Positions 1-4,075 of a stretch of DNA of 5,796 nucleotides are shown here, piece after piece. Origin of the DNA: Crocinitomicaceae bacterium (GTDB taxonomy: Bacteria; Bacteroidota; Bacteroidia; Flavobacteriales_D; Crocinitomicaceae); contig JAHEMP010000157.1 of assembly GCA_024643585.1 (NCBI GenBank), forward strand, positions 1 to 5,796, in the 5' to 3' direction. Below the pieces are notes generated by a model, which saw only the letters and a program-made list of their open reading frames with translations, did not search any database and had not been told where the DNA came from. Each line of letters opens with the position of its first letter. Position 1 is the first letter of the stretch. A program made the translations under genes and the position numbers.

Positions 1-626
1 ATCATGGAGCATACGACTTGGCTTACATGCGTTGTATTCCAAACATGATTGTTTCCGCTCCAATGAACGAAGCTGAATTGCGCGACTTGATGTATACATC
101 TCAATTGGAAAATAAAGGCCCGTTTAGTATTCGTTACCCACGAGGAAATGGAGTTATGACCGAATGGAAGACGCCAATGAAAGAAATAAAAATTGGGACA
201 GGTCGGAAGTTAACCAACGGAGATGATATTGCAATTTTAACTGTCGGACACCCTGGAAATTTTGCGGTTGAGGCAATCAATGAATTGAAAGAAATAGGTT
301 TATCGGTAGCCCATTATGATATGCGATTCGTAAAACCAATTGATGAGGTAATGTTGCACGAAGTCTTTACGAAATTCAAGGAAGTAATTACGGTTGAGGA
401 TGGTTGTGTTATGGGTGGTTTTGGTTCAGCAGTGATTGAATTTATGGCCGAACAAAACTATTCTGCCCAAGTAGTTCGATTGGGAATTCCTGATAAGTAT
501 ATACATCACGGTACTCAAAAGGAACTTTGGGCTGATTGTGGATTTGACAAGAGCGCAATCGTAGCAAAAGTGAAGGAAATGTTGAATTATTCAACGAAAA
601 TATCTGTAAAGGAAAACGTTGGATAA
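1..626 (+). CDS. dxs: 1-deoxy-D-xylulose-5-phosphate synthase, C-terminal part (5' end outside window)
   Basis: Dxs is a cytoplasmic thiamine-diphosphate enzyme. It condenses pyruvate with glyceraldehyde 3-phosphate to form 1-deoxy-D-xylulose 5-phosphate, the first step of the MEP isoprenoid pathway. The reading frame is open from the left edge; the first complete codon is at position 3, and 207 residues are visible out of a usual 600 or more. The fragment starts in the end of the pyrimidine-binding domain (HGAYDLAYMRCIPN, matching the QGAFDLSYLRCIP region of E. coli Dxs). The codon split by the edge ends in 'at', which fits the conserved active-site histidine (H431 in E. coli). RYPRG at residues 44-48 is the conserved substrate-phosphate arginine region. 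The transketolase C-terminal domain follows, with DMRFVKP (106-112), TVEDG (130-134), GGFGS (138-142) and HHGTQ (168-172). The TTG at 18 is internal, not a start. The sequence looks intact to its stop, and the next gene lies 18 bases on, in the same direction. Confidence 0.95.
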   Translation, partial: HGAYDLAYMRCIPNMIVSAPMNEAELRDLMYTSQLENKGPFSIRYPRGNGVMTEWKTPMKEIKIGTGRKLTNGDDIAILTVGHPGNFAVEAINELKEIGLSVAHYDMRFVKPIDEVMLHEVFTKFKEVITVEDGCVMGGFGSAVIEFMAEQNYSAQVVRLGIPDKYIHHGTQKELWADCGFDKSAIVAKVKEMLNYSTKISVKENVG

Positions 627-644
627 ATACATCAATTCAATTCG

Positions 645-851
645 ATGAAAAAAGAGTACTGGGAGGTTTCGGATGAACAGTTAATGGATAAATCGGGAAA
701 AAAATCCAATGAATGGATGGATATTTTACGTGATTTTGGTGCTTCGACAAAAAAATCTAATGAAGTGGTAAATCATTTGCAAGAGCACTATAATTTGCCG
801 AGATACTGGGCAAGAACGATTTCAACAATCTACATTAAAAACGAAAATTGA
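645..851 (+). CDS. Small DUF4287-like protein
   Basis: A 68-residue soluble protein with no signal peptide or membrane segment. The pattern SGKKSNEW (17-24), then DILRDFGA (26-33), a helical stretch ending in HLQEHYNL (44-51), and YWARTISTIY (54-63) resembles the small domain named DUF4287. That domain has the form TGK..eeW..lL...Ga..., H..i..yL...hgl..wWaq.iT..Y, and also occurs fused to SRPBCC/AHA1-type domains. Trp24 and Trp55 are the likely conserved positions. The molecular function is unknown to me. The ATG at 645 has no Shine-Dalgarno sequence, as is common in Bacteroidota. With only 18 bases after the dxs stop, the gene is probably co-transcribed with dxs, but nothing in the sequence links it to isoprenoid synthesis. 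A hairpin directly after the stop closes the unit. The family name is from memory of the pattern and is moderately sure; that it is a real gene is likely. Confidence 0.75.
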   Translation: MKKEYWEVSDEQLMDKSGKKSNEWMDILRDFGASTKKSNEVVNHLQEHYNLPRYWARTISTIYIKNEN

Positions 852-852
852 G

Positions 853-897
853 AAACCAAAATACATCCCGATGCTACAACGGAATGTATTTTGATTT
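853..897. terminator. Hairpin terminator between convergent genes
   Basis: A perfect 10-base inverted repeat (caaaatacat at 857-866, atgtattttg at 884-893) is extended inward, after one mismatch, by ccg/cgg (868-870 with 880-882). It extends outward, after one mismatch, by aaa/ttt (853-855 with 895-897). The stem begins two bases after the stop of the DUF4287-like gene and ends 18 bases before the stop of the convergent gene at 916. This symmetric, A/T-flanked structure suits a terminator working in both directions. The trailing T run is short on both strands, so the efficiency is unclear. Confidence 0.7.
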
Positions 898-915
898 ACC
901 TAACTTGTTGCTGCT

Positions 916-1236
916 TCAAATTTTTTCGAAAGTAAATTTGTATTGGTAAGTTTCACCTTCTTCGTATTCACAAGTTACTTCCAATTTTTGTAAGGCTTTG
1001 GTTATTTCTTTTTTTAACTCGGGTTGTGTTGCGTGGATTTCGATAATTTCAATTGCACCTTCTACAATTTTAAAACTTACGTCGACATGATCGGGTTGAT
1101 ATTTGTTCAATTCGATATGCGATAGATCAACATTGATTTTTCGGTTCAATAATTTTTTTAAACTCGGGTTGTTTCCGGCAAAGGCCGTACTAATCATCAA
1201 TAAACCCGTTGCTACAATTAATGCTAACTTTTTCAT
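916..1236 (-). CDS. Small exported hypothetical protein
   Basis: A 106-residue protein starting with a clear Sec signal peptide: KK at 2-3, a hydrophobic core at residues 4-17, and signal peptidase I site AFA|GN after residue 20. The mature part is about 86 residues, is rich in Glu, Lys and Ile, and has no further membrane segment, so a periplasmic or secreted location is inferred. The predicted order is a short helix (25-32), strands around 36-44, 50-58 and 61-69, a helix at 72-85 (PELKKEITKALQKL), and a final strand at 97-104 (YQYKFTFE). The last strand-strand-helix-strand portion loosely recalls a TonB C-terminal domain, but the signature residues are absent. I do not recognise a named family; similar small exported proteins occur in Bacteroidota. 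It is transcribed divergently from the sugar transporter and convergently with the dxs unit. The start is preceded by an A-rich stretch without a Shine-Dalgarno motif. Confidence 0.8.
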   Translation of the reverse strand: MKKLALIVATGLLMISTAFAGNNPSLKKLLNRKINVDLSHIELNKYQPDHVDVSFKIVEGAIEIIEIHATQPELKKEITKALQKLEVTCEYEEGETYQYKFTFEKI

Positions 1237-1379
1237 CTTTCTTTGTTTTTGGTTTAAATTTCCGCCGATCGATCTTAGCGTTTTTTTAATCTTCTCATTT
1301 TTTGAGGATTTGTAAGTAAGACTGACAACAAAAGAAAAAGTTACAATGAATTTAAAATATTAATTATTGTACTTCCTAC

Positions 1380-1413
1380 CAAAACTAAATCGCTTATGTC
1401 TATTGTTATCAAA
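1380..1413 (-). promoter_or_regulatory. Candidate Bacteroidota-type promoter for the small exported protein
   Basis: Read on the minus strand, TTTG (1413-1410) is followed after 22 bases by TAGTTTTG (1387-1380). The latter fully matches the -7 pattern TAnnTTTG known from Bacteroides and Flavobacterium; the spacing is slightly longer than the usual 19-21. Transcription would start near 1374. AT-rich sequence makes chance matches likely. Confidence 0.35.
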
Positions 1414-1433
1414 AAAAATCCTATTTTCGTTTG
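1403..1433 (+). promoter_or_regulatory. Candidate Bacteroidota-type promoter for the sugar transporter
   Basis: TTG (1403-1405), a 20-base spacer containing an A8 run, then TTCGTTTG (1426-1433), one mismatch from TAnnTTTG. Transcription would begin only about 10 bases before the ATG at 1450, so the leader would be very short. The site overlaps the -33 part of the oppositely directed candidate promoter. Confidence 0.3.
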
Positions 1434-1449
1434 AACTATAAAAGCAACT

Positions 1450-3234
1450 ATGGATACTTCTGGAATTCAATCGACAAGTACTGCGCCGACTGGTGCGCCT
1501 TTTAAAGCCACTAATTATGGTGGCGTTATTACATTAACATCTGTATTTTTCTTTTGGGGATTCATTGCCGCGGGGAATAGTGTTTTCATTCCTTTTTGCA
1601 AAAACTTTTTTGGGTTGGATCAATTCCAAAGTCAGTTGATAGACTTTGCTTTTTACCTTGCTTATTATTTAGGCGCGTTGATTTTGTTCATCATTAGTAG
1701 TCAATCTGGAAAGGATTTAGTTGGTTCTTGGGGCTACAAAAAAAGCATAGTATACGGGTTGGTTTTCTCCGCATTAGGCGCCGGTGTGATGATTTTAAGT
1801 GTCGAAGGCGGAACTTTTACAGGGATGTTATTCGGTTTATTTATTGTAGCGCTTGGTTTTTCATTGCAGCAAACGTCAGCCAATCCATTTATGATTTCGC
1901 TAGGCGATGAATCGACAGGTAGCAGTCGTATAAATTTAGGAGGAGGAATAAATAGTTTGGGAACGACCATAGGTCCTTTGATAGTGGCTCTTGCGCTTTT
2001 CGGAACAGCCGGAGCAATTACAGATGATGCAATTAAAAACCTAAGTCTAAGCAAGGTTATCATTCTTTATTCTTGTGTAGGCGCTTTGTTTTTAGGCATT
2101 GCAATAATGTTTGGTTTCTCGAAAAAAGTACCATCTGGAATCCGCGATGAAAAAACGGAGAAAGCTGGAAAAGCAATGGGAACACTATTGGTCATTACAG
2201 GTTTGCTTTTGGCGTGTTTTGCTCCAGTATTTAATTCTTATAGAAGTGACGAAGCGAAACAATTGGTAGAGTTAACAGGTGATTTGGAACAACTTCAAAT
2301 TGACGAAAACGGTCAAAAAATAACACAACTTGACAAAAATCAATCGGACACAAAATCGGCAATTGAAGAAAAAATTAGTGAGATTAAGACGCCACTAGAA
2401 AATCAGCGAATGGGTTGGTTGTCGGGAGGTTTGTTGGTGATTGTAGTCGGCATCGCCTATGCTTCTGTAAAAGGAGCAAAACAAAAAGTAGGTTGGGGCG
2501 CTATGCAGTATCCGCAGTTAACTTTGGGAATGCTGGCAATCTTTATTTACGTAGGGGTTGAGGTTGCACTAGCCAGTAATCTTGGAGAATTACTCAAACA
2601 AGATGCATTTGGGGCCATGACTACCTCTGAAATTGCACCTTACGTTTCCATGTTCTGGGGAAGTTTGATGATTGGTAGATGGACAGGAGCAATCAACGCT
2701 TTTGAATTGAAGAAGAATGTAAAAAACATTTTGCGTTTCGTAGTTCCATTGGTCGCTTTCGGAATCGTTTTATTGTTGACTAAAATTTCAGGATACAATA
2801 TCGACAATTTGTATTACTACGTTTTCTGCGTCTTAATCCAAATTGCGGCATTTTTCTTTACCAACGACAAACCAGCAAAAACGCTTATGGTCTTTGGAAT
2901 TTTAGGTTCATTATCCACGGCTATCGGTGTTTTCTCGACGGGTATGTTTGCGGTGTATGGAATTCTAGGAGCTGGTTTATGTGCGTCAATTATGTGGCCA
3001 TGTATTTTCTCGCTTTCTTTGGGAGGACTGGGAAAATACCAAGCACAGGGTTCAGCATTCTTGGTGATGATGATTTTAGGAGGTGCTATTATTCCTCCTA
3101 TTCAAGGTAAGCTTTCGGATTTAATTGGCATACAAGAGTCCTATATGATTTCTGTGGCTTGCTTTGCCTTTTTAGCTTGGTTTGCTTTCCACGTTAAGAG
3201 TATTTTGAAAAGACAAGGACTGGCGTTTGACTAA
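1450..3234 (+). CDS. FucP/GluP-type sugar MFS transporter with two extra membrane-segment pairs
   Basis: Inner-membrane sugar permease of the fucose-galactose-glucose (FHS) branch of the major facilitator superfamily. Family marks are WGF near 36-38, the motif LQQTSANPF (139-147) in segment 4, the Asn/Gly-rich RINLGGGINSLG (160-171) in segment 5, IGRWTG (408-413), and IMWPCIFSLSLGGLG (514-528) followed by GGAIIPP (544-550). The 594 residues greatly exceed the usual 410-440. The excess falls in two places. Residues about 242-342 add two hydrophobic segments (243-261, 323-341) around a polar, Glu/Lys/Gln-rich segment (262-321). Residues about 421-476 hold two hydrophobic segments (427-444, 453-470) where E. 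coli FucP has a short loop. Lys/Arg placement agrees with roughly 16 segments and both termini inside. FucP Asp46 and Glu135 align with Ser44 and Gln141, so the proton-coupling mode may differ. The substrate cannot be read from sequence, and no sugar-use genes adjoin. Start at 1450: the first segment begins near residue 26. Confidence 0.9.
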   Translation: MDTSGIQSTSTAPTGAPFKATNYGGVITLTSVFFFWGFIAAGNSVFIPFCKNFFGLDQFQSQLIDFAFYLAYYLGALILFIISSQSGKDLVGSWGYKKSIVYGLVFSALGAGVMILSVEGGTFTGMLFGLFIVALGFSLQQTSANPFMISLGDESTGSSRINLGGGINSLGTTIGPLIVALALFGTAGAITDDAIKNLSLSKVIILYSCVGALFLGIAIMFGFSKKVPSGIRDEKTEKAGKAMGTLLVITGLLLACFAPVFNSYRSDEAKQLVELTGDLEQLQIDENGQKITQLDKNQSDTKSAIEEKISEIKTPLENQRMGWLSGGLLVIVVGIAYASVKGAKQKVGWGAMQYPQLTLGMLAIFIYVGVEVALASNLGELLKQDAFGAMTTSEIAPYVSMFWGSLMIGRWTGAINAFELKKNVKNILRFVVPLVAFGIVLLLTKISGYNIDNLYYYVFCVLIQIAAFFFTNDKPAKTLMVFGILGSLSTAIGVFSTGMFAVYGILGAGLCASIMWPCIFSLSLGGLGKYQAQGSAFLVMMILGGAIIPPIQGKLSDLIGIQESYMISVACFAFLAWFAFHVKSILKRQGLAFD

Positions 3235-3244
3235 ATATTTTGGA

Positions 3245-3865
3245 TTAGCGGGCATTCTTTTTATTAAGCGAAACTGCAACATTTAATCCTGCAGAAAAAC
3301 CAGGATTCGGCGTTTTGCTGTAGTGAATTTTCATTTCAACGTATGGAGAAAGTCTCATTTTTTCTGAAATCAAATATTGATGAAGTTTAATCCCTATCGC
3401 ACCACCCGCGTATCCTTTTGAATTATTATTCCGACGAATTACTTCAAATTGCAAAGGACTTATGTACGGTGCGATCTGTAATTTATGAGAAATAGGAATG
3501 TTGTAACTTATTCCTTCAGGAATGATAGCGGTTAAAAGTCCTACTATTATTCCCGTTCCAAGCCCGGTTTTTGTAGAGTCAGAGGATGAAAAAAACAAAC
3601 CTGCGGCGATACCTGTAAATAAACCACCAACAGGCGCTAGAGGCATGTGAAAATAGTCTTTACCAAATAAAAAACTATAGTGAATCCCTATTCTATTTGG
3701 GAAAATGACATCAAATTCTACCCCTCCATACAACCGAGGACTATATCCATCAATTTGTAAATGTCCAATTTTTGCAGAAAGAAAAGACTTTGCTTTTTGA
3801 TCTTGCGCCAAACAGCTAGATTGCTGAATAATAAAGCCAATAAGTAGATATATGAGAACTTTCAT
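3245..3865 (-). CDS. Exported protein, probable outer-membrane beta-barrel
   Basis: A 206-residue protein with an N-terminal signal peptide (hydrophobic core at residues 3-13, likely cut near LA|QD after residue 20). Cys18 lies in QSSC, which lacks a good lipobox, so a lipoprotein is less likely. The mature part alternates polar and hydrophobic residues with many Gly, Tyr and Phe, as in small beta-barrels: strands around 29-38, 45-54, 58-67, 128-135, 152-162, 171-182 and 188-200. The middle (residues 76-116) is unusual: two Gly-rich, strongly hydrophobic stretches, GGLFTGIAAGLFF and GLGTGIIVGLLTAIIP, around a polar SSSDSTKT turn. I recognise no named family. It lies downstream of the feo genes on the same strand, 105 bases away, with a good candidate promoter of its own, so it is probably a separate unit. 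Its stop is 10 bases from the convergent transporter stop. No function is assigned. Confidence 0.75.
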   Translation of the reverse strand: MKVLIYLLIGFIIQQSSCLAQDQKAKSFLSAKIGHLQIDGYSPRLYGGVEFDVIFPNRIGIHYSFLFGKDYFHMPLAPVGGLFTGIAAGLFFSSSDSTKTGLGTGIIVGLLTAIIPEGISYNIPISHKLQIAPYISPLQFEVIRRNNNSKGYAGGAIGIKLHQYLISEKMRLSPYVEMKIHYSKTPNPGFSAGLNVAVSLNKKNAR

Positions 3866-3881
3866 AAGTAATGTTTTAAGT

Positions 3882-3913
3882 CAAAAGTACCCCAACCAGA
3901 AAGTTTTTTGAAA
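3882..3913 (-). promoter_or_regulatory. Candidate Bacteroidota-type promoter for the beta-barrel-like gene
   Basis: On the minus strand, TTTC (3913-3910) is followed after 20 bases by TACTTTTG (3889-3882), an exact fit to TAnnTTTG with consensus spacing. The -33 box has one mismatch. Transcription would start about 10 bases before the ATG at 3865. The hairpins at 3925-3966 lie immediately upstream. Confidence 0.45.
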
Positions 3914-3924
3914 TTGAATTGAAC

Positions 3925-3966
3925 AAGTGCATATGATGCATTTGCGTATTCCGCAAAATAGCACTT
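3925..3966 (-). terminator. Nested inverted repeats after the feo genes; possible terminator
   Basis: The outer arms aagtgc (3925-3930) and gcactt (3961-3966) enclose a perfect hairpin, tttgcg (3941-3946) with cgcaaa (3952-3957) and loop tattc. A competing hairpin, tgcat (3928-3932) with atgca (3936-3940), cannot form together with the outer stem. The structure starts four bases after the stop of the small FeoB-associated gene, the normal place for a terminator on the minus strand. The following sequence is only weakly T-rich. It could instead be an operator for the downstream gene. Confidence 0.4.
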
Positions 3967-3970
3967 AAAA

Positions 3971-4075
3971 TCAATGACAATCCTCACATCCTTTTTTCTT
4001 TTTCTTGTTTTTTAATTTGAAAAAGAAATAGACGAGAGCACCCAAAACGGCAAGTATGACAATTAATTCTTGCAT
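3971..4075 (-). CDS. FeoB-associated Cys-rich membrane protein
   Basis: A 34-codon gene with one N-terminal membrane segment (ELIVILAVLGALVYFFF, residues 3-19), a lysine-rich stretch (KLKNKKKKK, 20-28) and the C-terminal end GCEDCH (29-34) with a CxxC pair (Cys30, Cys33). This layout, and the position directly after feoB, match the FeoB-associated Cys-rich membrane protein family. The Lys-rich tail should face the cytoplasm by the positive-inside rule, placing the cysteines where incoming Fe(II) emerges. A role in receiving iron or in supporting FeoB is inference; the family has no settled biochemical role that I know of. The ATG shares one base with the feoB stop (TAATG), implying translational coupling. 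The gene is short and easily missed by automatic calling. Confidence 0.85.
   Translation of the reverse strand: MQELIVILAVLGALVYFFFKLKNKKKKKGCEDCH

Larger units (their letters stand above)
1237..1449. other. Divergent intergenic region
   Basis: This 213-base, strongly AT-rich gap lies between the starts of the exported small protein (-) and the sugar transporter (+). It holds candidate promoters for both, listed separately. It also contains the 8-base palindrome gatcgatc (1267-1274) and a bulged hairpin (aatc..ctca at 1288-1297 with tgaggatt at 1303-1310, five-base T loop). If the minus promoter at 1380-1413 is right, these last two lie in a leader of roughly 135-140 bases for the small exported gene. 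No further gene, tRNA or recognisable riboswitch is visible. Confidence 0.6.

Noticed and set aside
1267..1274. gatcgatc palindrome as a regulator binding site
   Set aside because: It is a single 8-base palindrome with no second copy or extended arms; a chance occurrence is likely.
1288..1310. Bulged hairpin as a terminator or riboswitch
   Set aside because: The stem has a 2-base bulge, few G-C pairs and no following T run in either direction; no riboswitch consensus is seen.
1103..1315. 70-codon open frame on the plus strand over the small exported gene and its leader
   Set aside because: It overlaps the signal-peptide-bearing minus-strand gene and its Phe-rich product is the complement of Lys-rich coding sequence; no independent support.
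1734..2063. 109-codon open frame on the minus strand inside the transporter
   Set aside because: It lies wholly antisense to a strongly recognisable MFS gene, has no family resemblance, and its composition follows from the complementary codons.
3806..3814. Lipoprotein cysteine (Cys18) in the beta-barrel-like protein
   Set aside because: The residues before it are QSS rather than a Leu-led lipobox, and a signal peptidase I site after Ala20 fits better.
3991..4030. T-rich tract as a terminator or slippage site
   Set aside because: On the minus strand it encodes the Phe and Lys codons of the FeoB-associated protein, which stays in frame to a sensible CxxC end.
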